Translations under genes and position numbers: made by a program
Source: UBA2365 sp964594045
GTDB taxonomy: Bacteria; Bacteroidota; Bacteroidia; Chitinophagales; Saprospiraceae
Reading direction: 5' to 3'
Assembly (NCBI GenBank): GCA_964594045.1
Contig: CAZQKR010000018.1
Coordinates: 1 to 64,000 of the forward strand
Length of the DNA stretch: 64,000 bases
Notes under the pieces: generated by a model
What the model saw: the letters and a program-made list of their open reading frames with translations, nothing else
Databases searched by the model: none
Told to the model about the DNA's origin: nothing
Shown here: positions 54,471 through 63,660 of the stretch, piece by piece
How positions within the stretch are numbered: position 1 is the stretch's first letter
Layout: each line of letters opens with the position of its first letter

Positions 54471-54501
54471 TAATTATTATAAATATATTTAAAATTAATG
54501 C

Positions 54502-54509
54502 TAAATTTG
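54502..54509 (+). promoter_or_regulatory. Candidate -7 box for the third ATPase
   Basis: TAAATTTG fits TAnnTTTG, 23 bp before the start codon. Confidence 0.3.
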
Positions 54510-54532
54510 TTAAATATTTTAAATATAATTAA

Positions 54533-55753
54533 ATGTTTATAAACTTTTCCATCCCTTCTGACCTGATCGCTCGTCCGGTTTATATCAACCGGGTGATCCC
54601 ATACATTGGCAAAAACATGATCAAGGTGTTTACCGGTCAGAGAAGGGTTGGTAAAAGCTATTTGCTTTTTCAAATTATCCGTTTCATTAAAGATCTCGAT
54701 CTATCGGCTTCCATCATCTATATCAATAAGGAAGATCTCGCTTTTTCAGAAATAAGAACTGCCGCTGATCTCCATGAGTATGTCACCCTGAATAGAGGAA
54801 ATCATCATAAAACGTATGTTTTTATTGATGAAATTCAGGAAATCGATTCCTTTGAAGATGCTTTGCGTTCATTGGTGCTTTTTGGATCCCTGGATATATA
54901 TTGCACGGGCAGCAACTCGGATCTTTTGTCCAAAGATATTGCCGGAAAACTCAGCGGGAGATGTATCGAAATATCAGTGTTCAGCCTGTCATTTCCTGAA
55001 TTCCTTGATTTTCACAAACTTGAAAATTCAGGCCGGTCGATGGCACTCTTTCTTAAATACGGTGGATTGCCTTATCTGAAGCACCTGCCTCTTGAAGATC
55101 ATATCATTTTTGATTACCTGAAAAACATATATAATACCATTTTATATCGCGACATCGTAAACAGATATGCTGTTCGAAACACGCGCTTTCTGGAACAGTT
55201 GGTATTATTCCTGGCGGGAAATACCGGCAGCCTTTTTTCAGCAAAAAAGATCAGTGATTTTTTAAAATCCAGGCAGATCAGTATTTCCCCCAATCAGGTA
55301 CAGACCTATATTTCTCACCTGGTGCATGCGTTTATTGTACACAGGGTCAACAGATATGATATTCCGGGAAAAAGGATATTTGATTCGGGTGAAAAATATT
55401 ACTTTGAAAACCTCGGTATCAGACACGGATTATGGGGATTCCGGCCTGAAGACCTGGGAAAGATCATGAAAAATGCGGTATACAATCATTTGGTTTTTCA
55501 GGGATACCATGTCACGATCGGTTCAATTGACAGATCTGAAATTGATTTTATTGCGGAAATGGAAGGTGAAAAACAGTATTTCCAGATAGCACTTTCGATC
55601 ACTGAGCCAAAAACCTTTGATAGAGAATTCGGCAACCTGAAAAAGATCACTGACAATTATCCTAAAACAGTCATCACTTATGATGCATTCCATGGAAATA
55701 CATCAGGAGGTATAAAACATACAGATTTGCTAAGTTTTTTGAGTGAGATTTGA
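54533..55753 (+). CDS. AAA ATPase with DUF4143 domain (type 3)
   Basis: A 406-residue AAA_14/DUF4143 protein with Walker A GQRRVGKS (35-42), Walker B VFIDEIQEI (D100, E101), CTGSNSDLL, and a C-terminal RSEIDFIAEMEGEKQYFQIA in place of a full PD-(D/E)XK core: the usual E-x-K is Q-I-A, so nuclease activity is unlikely. It is bounded by family D repeats on both sides. Confidence 0.85.
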   Translation: MFINFSIPSDLIARPVYINRVIPYIGKNMIKVFTGQRRVGKSYLLFQIIRFIKDLDLSASIIYINKEDLAFSEIRTAADLHEYVTLNRGNHHKTYVFIDEIQEIDSFEDALRSLVLFGSLDIYCTGSNSDLLSKDIAGKLSGRCIEISVFSLSFPEFLDFHKLENSGRSMALFLKYGGLPYLKHLPLEDHIIFDYLKNIYNTILYRDIVNRYAVRNTRFLEQLVLFLAGNTGSLFSAKKISDFLKSRQISISPNQVQTYISHLVHAFIVHRVNRYDIPGKRIFDSGEKYYFENLGIRHGLWGFRPEDLGKIMKNAVYNHLVFQGYHVTIGSIDRSEIDFIAEMEGEKQYFQIALSITEPKTFDREFGNLKKITDNYPKTVITYDAFHGNTSGGIKHTDLLSFLSEI

Positions 55754-55770
55754 AAAGTACATAAAATGTA

Positions 55771-55848
55771 AATCTTCGAATCTTCAAATCCTCGAATTTT
55801 CGAATCCTAGAATCTTAAAATTTTTGAATCCCCAAATCCTTTAATACC
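55771..55848. repeat. Family D right-arm octamers
   Basis: Reverse octamers only (cgaatctt, caaatcct, cgaatttt), ending 6 bp before the sugar transferase start. Confidence 0.75.
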
Positions 55849-55854
55849 CGACAC

Positions 55855-56967
55855 ATGATTCCAAAATTAAAAAAAAGCAGATCATTCTCGGCTACTTTGC
55901 CGGATTTCATCGTCATTGATACACATGATCAGCTGGAAGACCTGATCATTCTGGAAGTTGGCCAGGCTGCATTTGATTTTATCCGTGAACACACCGGATC
56001 GTTCACCAAAAAAGTATTTGTTGCATCTACATCCACACGATTCAACATACTCCGCTTACCCGACAATCACTACAGATCCATCATAAACCTACAGCAGGTC
56101 AATGACTTCAGGTTCATCAACAAATTCTTTGAATCCGTCAACCAAAAGTTGCCTGAAGGCGGGTTATTCATCGATTTTGTGGAAACCTACGCTACCCGCC
56201 GTAACAGAAAACTGAAAAAATACTGGTTTCCAATCAACTGGTTTATTTACATTCTGGATGTGGTCTTTTACAGGGTCATGCCCAAATTGCTGATCACCAA
56301 GGACATCTATTTCTTTATTACCCGGGGAAAAAGAAGGGTGCTCACCAAGGCAGAAACTTTCGGAAGACTGTATTCCTGCGGCTTTGAGATCGTGGATGAA
56401 AGGGTGATCAACAATTTGCTTTATTTCTGTGCAAGGAAGATCAGTGAACCCTTATACGATATGAACCCGACGTACGGACCCATCGCCAGGTTGAAAAGGG
56501 TAGGAAAAAATGGTAAAATGTTCAATGTCTATAAGTTGCGTACCATGCATCCCTATTCGGAGTACCTTCAGGATTATGTTTTCCAGAAAAACAAACTGGC
56601 CGAAGGAGGTAAGTTCAGGAATGATTTCCGGGTGTCCTGGGAAGGTGCATTTTTGCGGAAATTCTGGCTGGATGAGTTGCCCATGCTGGTCAACCTGCTC
56701 AGGGGAGACATGAAACTCGTTGGTGTCAGACCATTGAGTAGACAGTATTTCAGCATGTATACCAAGGAACTGCAGGACAGAAGGATCAGGTTCAAGCCGG
56801 GTTTGCTCCCGCCATATTATGCGGATATGCCTAAAACACTGGAAGAGATCATGGCTTCGGAAATCAAATACCTGGATGCGTATGAACGCTCACCTTTGAA
56901 AACAGATGTCATATATTTTTTCAGGATCCTCAACAATATCCTGATCAAGGGAAAACGGTCAAAATGA
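55855..56967 (+). CDS. Initiating phosphoglycosyl transferase
   Basis: A 370-residue protein whose C-terminal part (about 205-366) is the bacterial sugar transferase domain: FNVYKLRTMHPYSEYLQDYV, DFRVSWEGAFLRKFWLDELP, LVNLLRGDMKLVGVRPLS. It moves a sugar phosphate to undecaprenyl phosphate to start the repeat unit. The N-terminal 200 residues are unusual: a soluble domain (about 15-120) followed by a hydrophobic re-entrant-like segment WFIYILDVVFYRVMP and no five-helix WbaP region. Last synthesis gene before wza-wzc. Confidence 0.85.
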   Translation: MIPKLKKSRSFSATLPDFIVIDTHDQLEDLIILEVGQAAFDFIREHTGSFTKKVFVASTSTRFNILRLPDNHYRSIINLQQVNDFRFINKFFESVNQKLPEGGLFIDFVETYATRRNRKLKKYWFPINWFIYILDVVFYRVMPKLLITKDIYFFITRGKRRVLTKAETFGRLYSCGFEIVDERVINNLLYFCARKISEPLYDMNPTYGPIARLKRVGKNGKMFNVYKLRTMHPYSEYLQDYVFQKNKLAEGGKFRNDFRVSWEGAFLRKFWLDELPMLVNLLRGDMKLVGVRPLSRQYFSMYTKELQDRRIRFKPGLLPPYYADMPKTLEEIMASEIKYLDAYERSPLKTDVIYFFRILNNILIKGKRSK

Positions 56968-56979
56968 GGAAATTTTATG

Positions 56980-57022
56980 ATTTGAGGATTCGACAATTTG
57001 AGCATTTGAATCCTGACGATGA
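56980..57022. repeat. Family D-like remnant plus small hairpin
   Basis: Degenerate octamers (ttgaggattcgac, tttgagcatttgaatcc), then cctgacgatgaatgtcagg, a short hairpin (cctgac/gtcagg). Confidence 0.45.
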
Positions 57023-57093
57023 ATGTCAGGATCTGCGAGATTTGTAAATGAGGGCAGTAAGAGAAACTCAGAAGAGATTTTCAAAAAAATAAT

Positions 57094-57101
57094 TATCTTT
57101 G
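57094..57101 (+). promoter_or_regulatory. Candidate -7 box for wza-wzc, with a long leader
   Basis: TATCTTTG fits TAnnTTTG. It implies a transcript leader of about 268 nt before wza (57374). I recognise no known riboswitch in the leader. The rest of the 406-bp gap holds only the family D remnant. Confidence 0.45.
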
Positions 57102-57373
57102 CATGCCGTTAGTACCAAAATCAACCATTTGAATGAATTTGCTCCTGCAACATACATTTTGAAGCGGGATCATTTTCGGACAGGCACGATATTTTTACTG
57201 TTCCGAAAAGCGACCGGGTAAGGCTATGCTGTCACAAATTATTCAAATATCTATTAAAAACATCAGGCAGCATCAAGAAAGTATCTGAATAATACTTTCA
57301 ATCCCGGCAATTCGTAATTGTGCATTTTGCAAATAGCTGATTTTATTTTTATTTTATAAAATATTGTATATCA

Positions 57374-58168
57374 ATGCGTTTTATTCCTCAATTATTTCTG
57401 GGAATTTTATTGGTCTCACTGATCACTTCCTGTGCTTCCCCGAAAAACGTCCTTTATTTTCAGGATCTCCCTGCAGATACCAGCCTGCAGAATATGGTGA
57501 ATTACGAACTGGAATTTGAATCCGGAGACATGCTCTATATCACCGTTTCTGCAGCAGATCTGATCGCGGTGCAGCCTTTCAACCTGCCGATAGTCAGTAT
57601 GAACCCTGTGGATGGCCGTGCTACCGGTCAGTACATGCTCCAGCATTATCTCGTAGATCAGGAAGGAAATATAGAATTTCCTCTTCTGGGAAAGATCAGC
57701 GTTGCCGGTAAAACCAGGATTCAACTTCGGGATGAGTTGCTTAAACAACTTTTGGAATACGTCAATGACCCGATCGTGAATATTACCATGGCCAATTTCA
57801 AGGTCACCGTTTTGGGAGATGTGACCCGGCCGGGAACATTCAATATTCAGAATGAACGTATTACCATCCTTGAAGCTATCGGCATGGCAGGCGACCTCCA
57901 GATCACCGGCAAGCGCGACAACATCCTGGTGGTCAGGGAAGAAGCTGGGCAAAAGAAAGTATTCAGAGTGGACCTCAGACAGGGATCATTGCTGAATAGC
58001 CCGGTATATTTTCTGAAGCAAAATGATGTGGTTTATGTCGAACCCAATAACGCCAAAGTGAATTCATCCAACTATAGCGCAACAAGCGGAATCATTATTT
58101 CCGGAGCCTCTTTAGTCATCACCATCCTTTCCTTGATCCTAAATATTAGCCTGAGGAATACAAATTGA
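57374..58168 (+). CDS. wza: Polysaccharide export lipoprotein (OPX)
   Basis: A 264-residue outer-membrane export protein. Lipobox LITSC (C20) after a short signal; polysaccharide export domain (about 45-140, FESGDMLYITVSAADLI); SLBB domain (about 145-225, VTVLGDVTRPGTFNIQNERI); hydrophobic C-terminal helix (ASLVITILSLILNI), as in short Bacteroidota OPX proteins. It forms the outer gate for the polymer together with the Wzc-like partner 12 bp downstream. Confidence 0.9.
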   Translation: MRFIPQLFLGILLVSLITSCASPKNVLYFQDLPADTSLQNMVNYELEFESGDMLYITVSAADLIAVQPFNLPIVSMNPVDGRATGQYMLQHYLVDQEGNIEFPLLGKISVAGKTRIQLRDELLKQLLEYVNDPIVNITMANFKVTVLGDVTRPGTFNIQNERITILEAIGMAGDLQITGKRDNILVVREEAGQKKVFRVDLRQGSLLNSPVYFLKQNDVVYVEPNNAKVNSSNYSATSGIIISGASLVITILSLILNISLRNTN

Positions 58169-58180
58169 TAAAATATTCTT

Positions 58181-60589
58181 ATGAAGTTTGAGCATTTTGA
58201 ACAAATACCTGAACAACAGGAAGATGTGATCAACATCAGGGAACAGATTGAAAAATATTTCCAATACTGGTACTGGTTCGTGCTTGGAGTGATCATAGCC
58301 GGTATTGCCGCATTCTTTTTTCTGCGGTACAGCATTCCGGTGTATGAAGCCAAAACATCCATCCTGCTGAAGCAGGATAAGAGCGGAGGAGCATTGAGTG
58401 AATTGTCTGCTTTCCAGGATCTTGGCATCCTGAAATCCGCCAACACACGTGTGGAGGATGAAAAGCATGTGCTCCAATCCCGGAGCATCATGACGGGTGT
58501 GGTGGAAGACCTTGAGTTGAATATCCAGTATCATCGTAAAACAAAGCTGGCCAAAAGAGTAGTGGAAATGTTTCACGATATTCCGTTTGACCTGGTATTT
58601 GAAAGCGATACCACACTGGAAAAGCTCAACACCATTTTTTATGTTAAAGTGTTGTCTGAGGCTGATTTCGCATTGAGAACGAACCGGGATCATGAATGGA
58701 AGAACCTTAAGTTCGGGCAAAGGATCAAAATGCCTTTTGGCATATTCATCATCTCCCCTAATGTACAATTTCTGGAAAATTTCAAGGATGAAGAGATCAC
58801 CGTTACCATCAGGCCAAAAGAGAATGTGGTTGCCAGTTACGTCAACCGGATCAATATTGAAACTGCAAGGGAATCCTGGCGATCCAGCGTTATCAGCCTG
58901 AGTTTGCAATCCACGGATGCCAAAAGAGCCGTCCAGATCCTCGACCTGCTCGTGGATAAGTACAACGAAGATGCCATTAAGGATAAAAATGAGATCGCCA
59001 ACAATACCATCCGGTTTATTGATGACCGGTTACAGATCATTGTCGCAGAACTGACAGATGTGGAAAAGGACGTGGAATCCTTCAAGGTGACCAGAAAACT
59101 GACGGATATCACCTCTGAAGCTACAGCCTATCTGTCCAATGTGATGGATAATGAAAAAAGATTGCTGGAATTCAAAACCCAGAGGCAATTGGTGGATTAT
59201 ATCATCGACTATCTCAAAAACCAGAAAACGGATCTCCTGCCGGCCAACCTTGGAATTGCCGATGCCGGTCTCCAGACCGCCATTTCCAAATACAATGATA
59301 TTGTGCTGCAGCGCAACAAATTGCTGGAAAGTTCCAGCGAGAGGCATCCTGCCGTTGTAAGTCTGACTGAAACGCTTTCAAGTCAAAGGGAATCCCTGTC
59401 CGAAAGCCTGTTGAACACCAGGAAAACCTTTGATATCCAGATCAGGGAACTCGACCGTCAGGTCAACCGGGTAAGCAGTAAGATCGCTTCTGTTCCGGGA
59501 TATGAGAGACAATATCGCAATGTGGAAAGGCAACAGCAGATCAAAGAGGCCTTGTACCTGTACTTGTTGCAAAAAAGAGAGGAAACGGCCATTTCACAGG
59601 CAGTTACGACTCCAAATGCAAAGATCATTGATCGTGCATTTTCTGACGGAGTACCGGTTTCGCCCAAAAAGAACATCATCTATCTGATCGCACTGCTGGC
59701 AGGTCTGGCTATCCCGTTCCTGATCATCTATATCCGGGATCTGATGGACACCAAGGTGCGCAACAGAAAACAGCTTGCAGAAAAACTCACCATTCCGATA
59801 CTGGGAGATATTCCTTTGGTGGAAACAAAAGATGTCAAACTGATCTCCAACACGGACAGATCCGCTGCTGCCGAATCCTTCAGGCTTTTGCAGACCAATC
59901 TTGATTTTCTGTTGGCTCAGTCCACACACAAGGGAAAAACCATCCTGGTCACCTCCACGATGAGCAAGGAAGGTAAGTCATTTATTGCGCTCAACATTGC
60001 CGCCACCCTGGCTTATTCTGGCAACAAAGTGGCTTTGCTCGGATTGGACCTTCGGGCCCCGAAATTAATGCAATATCTTGGTGACAAGCAAAAAACAGGT
60101 ATAACTACCTATATTACCAATAAAGAGATCAGCGTCGAAGACATCAGGTACAGGCTGGAAGATGTCGAGAACCTGGATATTTATGCTTCCGGTGTGATCC
60201 CGCCAAATCCGGCTGATCTGCTCAAAAGCAACAGGTTGAGTGAATTGTTTGAATACATGCACAATGAGTACGATTATGTGATCGTTGACTCTGCACCTGT
60301 AAGCATGGTGACAGACACTCTGTTGCTCAGTAAGTATGTAGATCTTTGTATATATGTGGTCAGAGCTAATGAGCTGGACAAAAGACTGCTGGGTATTCCT
60401 GAAGCATTGTTCAAGGAACAGCGTTTCTCCGGAATGGCACTTTTGCTTAACGGGGTGGATGTCAGACGTGGTTATGGATATGGTTACGGCTATGGGTATG
60501 GTTACGGTTATGGCTACGGGTATGGGTACGGTCATGAAAAGCACAGACCCTGGTGGAAAAAAATGCCCGGTTTTAGCAAGAAAAAATAA
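58181..60589 (+). CDS. wzc: Polysaccharide co-polymerase/tyrosine autokinase
   Basis: An 802-residue inner-membrane protein: Wzz domain with first helix (about 32-52), a long periplasmic coiled-coil part, second helix (about 503-523), then a cytoplasmic BY-kinase with Walker A TSTMSKEGKS (591-600), Walker A' LLGLDLRAPK and Walker B IVDSAPVS (D703). The C-terminal autophosphorylation cluster is extreme: ten Tyr-Gly dipeptides in a row (Y765 to Y783), then a basic tail. It controls chain length and export with Wza. Confidence 0.93.
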   Translation: MKFEHFEQIPEQQEDVINIREQIEKYFQYWYWFVLGVIIAGIAAFFFLRYSIPVYEAKTSILLKQDKSGGALSELSAFQDLGILKSANTRVEDEKHVLQSRSIMTGVVEDLELNIQYHRKTKLAKRVVEMFHDIPFDLVFESDTTLEKLNTIFYVKVLSEADFALRTNRDHEWKNLKFGQRIKMPFGIFIISPNVQFLENFKDEEITVTIRPKENVVASYVNRINIETARESWRSSVISLSLQSTDAKRAVQILDLLVDKYNEDAIKDKNEIANNTIRFIDDRLQIIVAELTDVEKDVESFKVTRKLTDITSEATAYLSNVMDNEKRLLEFKTQRQLVDYIIDYLKNQKTDLLPANLGIADAGLQTAISKYNDIVLQRNKLLESSSERHPAVVSLTETLSSQRESLSESLLNTRKTFDIQIRELDRQVNRVSSKIASVPGYERQYRNVERQQQIKEALYLYLLQKREETAISQAVTTPNAKIIDRAFSDGVPVSPKKNIIYLIALLAGLAIPFLIIYIRDLMDTKVRNRKQLAEKLTIPILGDIPLVETKDVKLISNTDRSAAAESFRLLQTNLDFLLAQSTHKGKTILVTSTMSKEGKSFIALNIAATLAYSGNKVALLGLDLRAPKLMQYLGDKQKTGITTYITNKEISVEDIRYRLEDVENLDIYASGVIPPNPADLLKSNRLSELFEYMHNEYDYVIVDSAPVSMVTDTLLLSKYVDLCIYVVRANELDKRLLGIPEALFKEQRFSGMALLLNGVDVRRGYGYGYGYGYGYGYGYGYGYGHEKHRPWWKKMPGFSKKK
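60473..60532. repeat. In-gene hexamer repeat coding (Tyr-Gly)10
   Basis: Ten tandem TAY-GGN hexamers with mixed synonymous codons, so the peptide, not only the DNA, appears to be maintained. Confidence 0.9.
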
Positions 60590-60871
60590 TCAGCGTATGA
60601 ATTGATCCCAAAAGCCTTTTCTTGTTCAGGGAAAGCCTTTTCGTATTTCTGATCACATGTGTTCCGTATGGAGAATTTAAGACTGGCATAGGTATTTCTT
60701 TGTGTGCTGCCGGGAAGTTTTATCAACTCATATTCATCAAAAATATACTTTGGATCAAAATTTTTGTTGTGGTATTGCGTTATAGCAAAGTCTTGCATCT
60801 TGTAAAAGAACTATTCCTGCCGCGGTAAAATACCCTGGCAGTCTATTATTAAAATCAAAATTTTTAAGGAA

Positions 60872-61750
60872 ATGAAAAGAACATTTGTTTTTTATTTTTT
60901 GAGCTTATTTTTCATTGCAGGACTTTTTACGGCCTGTGAACCAGAACCTGTAGATATAATCAGTCCTGAGATTTCTCTTGTAAAAGATGCAGGTTTCGTC
61001 TATGGCGATACCACACTGAATGTTGGTCAGACTTTCAAACTTAAATTCTTGGTGACCGTTGGAACCAATGACATTAAATTATTCGGGATTAAGGAAAATG
61101 ATGTCATTTTACCTTTGGACAGGATCATTGACGGTATGAATGCCAACCCTGCGCTTGCACTGGGTACAGGGATCACTTCATTTACCAGGGAGATCACCTT
61201 GACTGCGCAACTCAGCGGTGCCAGCGAATATACGATCTATGTGGAAGACATTGAAGGATATACCAATGCTGTTAAGTTCAAAATAACTGAGGTAGTGAAT
61301 GACTTTGAAGGCACTCATGCCAATCTTCAGGTATTTAATTTCTCCGGCCCGAATTTCGGAACCCTGGATCTACATGCAGCTGTGGCCGTTGTCCAAAACA
61401 ACACTGCCGGGGATATCCGTGATGGCGGTATCGACATTAACCTGCCTGTTCCGCAGAACTGGAAACAGATCATTTTCCCGGTCAATGGAGCAAGATTGTA
61501 CAAGAGTACCGCTGTAGTTGACTTTAATACGATCAACACCAAGGCCAAGCTTAAAGCGGCAATTGAGGCTTCCAGCAATATCACTGCCAGCCAGAAACTG
61601 CAGAAAGGTGACATTTACTTTGCAACAACACCTTCCCTGACAGGCAGTACCACTGACTATTTCATGCTGAAAGTAGATGATATTATCATTACAAGTGACG
61701 ATAATACAGACTATTACATGTTTTCGCTGAAACAGGCTTTAAATATGTAA
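60872..61750 (+). CDS. Lipoprotein of unknown function
   Basis: A 292-residue lipoprotein with a signal and lipobox ending FTAC (C22), followed by acidic EPEP. The body is beta-rich (VNVGQTFKLKFLVTVG-like strands; DFEGTHANLQVFNFSG) and may hold immunoglobulin-like folds. The 282-bp gap from wzc has no gene I can support. It ends just before a strong bidirectional terminator. Confidence 0.75.
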   Translation: MKRTFVFYFLSLFFIAGLFTACEPEPVDIISPEISLVKDAGFVYGDTTLNVGQTFKLKFLVTVGTNDIKLFGIKENDVILPLDRIIDGMNANPALALGTGITSFTREITLTAQLSGASEYTIYVEDIEGYTNAVKFKITEVVNDFEGTHANLQVFNFSGPNFGTLDLHAAVAVVQNNTAGDIRDGGIDINLPVPQNWKQIIFPVNGARLYKSTAVVDFNTINTKAKLKAAIEASSNITASQKLQKGDIYFATTPSLTGSTTDYFMLKVDDIIITSDDNTDYYMFSLKQALNM

Positions 61751-61765
61751 GGTATTTTTTGCCCT

Positions 61766-61805
61766 AAAAAAAAGGAGTCGATCAAAACCGACTCCTTTTT
61801 TTTTT
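61766..61805. terminator. Bidirectional intrinsic terminator
   Basis: A-run plus ggagtcg (to 61780), loop atcaaaac, cgactcc plus a T-run (61789-61805). It serves the lipoprotein gene on the plus strand and lpdA on the minus strand. Confidence 0.92.
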
Positions 61806-61827
61806 AACCCTGAATGGGATCTGGCGA

Positions 61828-63231
61828 TCAGATATGGATGACTTCATCATAGGCAGCTGCTGCAGCTTCCATCACCGCTTCACTCATCGTAGGATGCGGG
61901 TGGATAGATTTAATGATCTGATGAGCAGTGGCTTCTGAAGTTTTGGCCAGGATCAGTTCAGCTACCATCTCAGTCACATTGGACCCGATCATGTGCGCTC
62001 CGAGCAACTCACCGTATTTTGCATCGAAGATCAGTTTTACAAATCCGTCATTATCGCCGGCCGCACTGGCTTTTCCGGAAGCAGAAAACGGGAATTTTCC
62101 GATTTTGACTTCAATGCCGGCTGCTGCTGCTTCATCTTCGGTCATACCCATTGATGCGATCTCAGGACTGCAGTAGGTGTTGGAAGGAATATTTTTATAG
62201 TTGATCGGATGTACATTCAGACCTTTGATGAATTCCACACAATGAATACCTTCAGCACTGGCAACGTGAGCGAGCGCAGGCGTGTTGATCACATCTCCGA
62301 TCGCGTAGATACCCGGGACATTTGTTTTGTAGTGTTCATCCGTTTGAATGAATCCGTCTTTGAGCATAACACCTGCTTCTTCAAGTCCGATCTGTTCAAT
62401 GTTCGGGCTAATGCCTGCAGCTGAAAGTACGATATCCGTTTCAATCTGTTCCTGTTTATCTGTTTTCCTGTTCCTGACAGTCACGATACATTTACCGTCG
62501 GTTTCCTTGACTTCTTCGAGCATTGTATTACCGAGAACTGTGATGCCTTGTTTTTTGAAGGACCTGGCCAGGGTTTTAGAAACCTCGGAATCTTCGCGTG
62601 GTAATAAACCCTGCTCTGCAAACTCGACTATGGTGACTTTTGAACCAAAACTGTTGAAGAACCAGGCAAATTCCACTCCTATGGCACCAGCACCCACAAC
62701 GACCATTTTTTCGGGAAGTTTTTTACTGGATAATGCCAGTCTGTAGGAGATCACCTTTTTGTTGTCTATTTTGAGATTCGGCAATTCTTTGGCCCTGGCT
62801 CCGGTGGCCAGGATGATATGTTCTGCTTCAATCATCCGTTCCTGTTCATTTCCTGAGACCAGGATCTTTTTATCCGCAGTCAACTTACCAAAGCCATTGA
62901 TGACTTCAATGTTGTTTTTTCGCATCAGGAATTCGATCCCCTTGCTTATTTTTTCGGCAACGCCGCGGCTTCTGTTGATCACCGCCTCAAAATCAAAAGA
63001 AACCTGCTCTGCTTTCAGTCCATAATCGGATGCATGTTTCATTTTTAGATACACCTCAGCGCTTTTGAGCAAAGCCTTGGTAGGGATACAGCCCCAGTTC
63101 AGGCAAATTCCGCCAAGTGATTCCTTCTCAATCACTGCAGTTTTGAATCCCAGCTGAGCCGCCCGGATGGCTGCCACATATCCTCCGGGACCGCTGCCAA
63201 GCACCACTATATCCAGTTTTTTCGTTTCCAT
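61828..63231 (-). CDS. lpdA: Dihydrolipoyl dehydrogenase (E3)
   Basis: A 467-residue flavoprotein that reoxidises the lipoyl group of 2-oxoacid dehydrogenase complexes with NAD+. FAD motif VLGSGPGGYVAAIRAAQ; redox disulfide C43/C48 in GGICLNWGCIPTK; NAD motif VVGAGAIGVEFAWF; C-terminal catalytic HPHPTMSEAV. Core metabolism, and probably the border of the polysaccharide locus. Confidence 0.96.
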   Translation of the reverse strand: METKKLDIVVLGSGPGGYVAAIRAAQLGFKTAVIEKESLGGICLNWGCIPTKALLKSAEVYLKMKHASDYGLKAEQVSFDFEAVINRSRGVAEKISKGIEFLMRKNNIEVINGFGKLTADKKILVSGNEQERMIEAEHIILATGARAKELPNLKIDNKKVISYRLALSSKKLPEKMVVVGAGAIGVEFAWFFNSFGSKVTIVEFAEQGLLPREDSEVSKTLARSFKKQGITVLGNTMLEEVKETDGKCIVTVRNRKTDKQEQIETDIVLSAAGISPNIEQIGLEEAGVMLKDGFIQTDEHYKTNVPGIYAIGDVINTPALAHVASAEGIHCVEFIKGLNVHPINYKNIPSNTYCSPEIASMGMTEDEAAAAGIEVKIGKFPFSASGKASAAGDNDGFVKLIFDAKYGELLGAHMIGSNVTEMVAELILAKTSEATAHQIIKSIHPHPTMSEAVMEAAAAAYDEVIHI

Positions 63232-63250
63232 TTATTTCAATTTTAGCTTG

Positions 63251-63280
63251 CAAATATATGGAAAAGATCTGATGGTCAAA
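63251..63280 (-). promoter_or_regulatory. Promoter of lpdA
   Basis: Read on the minus strand: TTTG (63280-63277), 18 bp, then TATATTTG (63258-63251), about 20 bp before the start codon. This is the best match in the window to the Bacteroidota consensus TTTG-N(about 19)-TAnnTTTG. Confidence 0.6.
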
Positions 63281-63299
63281 GACAATGTTTATTGTTGAT

Positions 63300-63420
63300 T
63301 CATAGATTCGGGAATTCGAAAATTCATGTATTGGTCGTCCCGGAGATGAGACGATTCAAAGATTTGAAGAATCGGGAATTCGAGTCATGACGATGAATGT
63401 AATGATCTTCGATCCCGACG
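63300..63420. repeat. Degenerate family D element
   Basis: Octamer-like pieces (gggaattcgaaaattc, gattcaaagatttgaag, gggaattcgag) upstream of lpdA, far from the main family D block. The 769-bp end of the window holds this and the next element and no gene I can support. Confidence 0.5.
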
Positions 63421-63610
63421 TTGAATGAATTGATGGGAAATATACTGACGATACTTCGTATGTCAGCATTTTCAATCAGCATCCATGACCGGGACCAAGA
63501 GATTTGAAAATGAATTAAAATAGTTCTTGACTAATTAATCCTGACTCGTAACTTTTAGTGAGGTGATCATTTGGATTGACCTGATTAAAACTTGAAATTG
63601 GATTATAATA

Positions 63611-63660
63611 CCGCAAAGACTCTTTGTGTGGCCTTTACAAAAAACTTTGCGCTTTTAGAG
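63611..63660. repeat. Family E-like inverted repeat
   Basis: Arms ccgcaaag (63611-63618) and ctttgcg (63645-63651), resembling the cgcaaag-type repeats of family E. No gene inside. Confidence 0.4.

Noticed and set aside
57180..57260. c-di-GMP or other riboswitch before wza
   Set aside because: The run gcgaccgggtaaggctatgc looked structured, but I could not match it to any known aptamer core.
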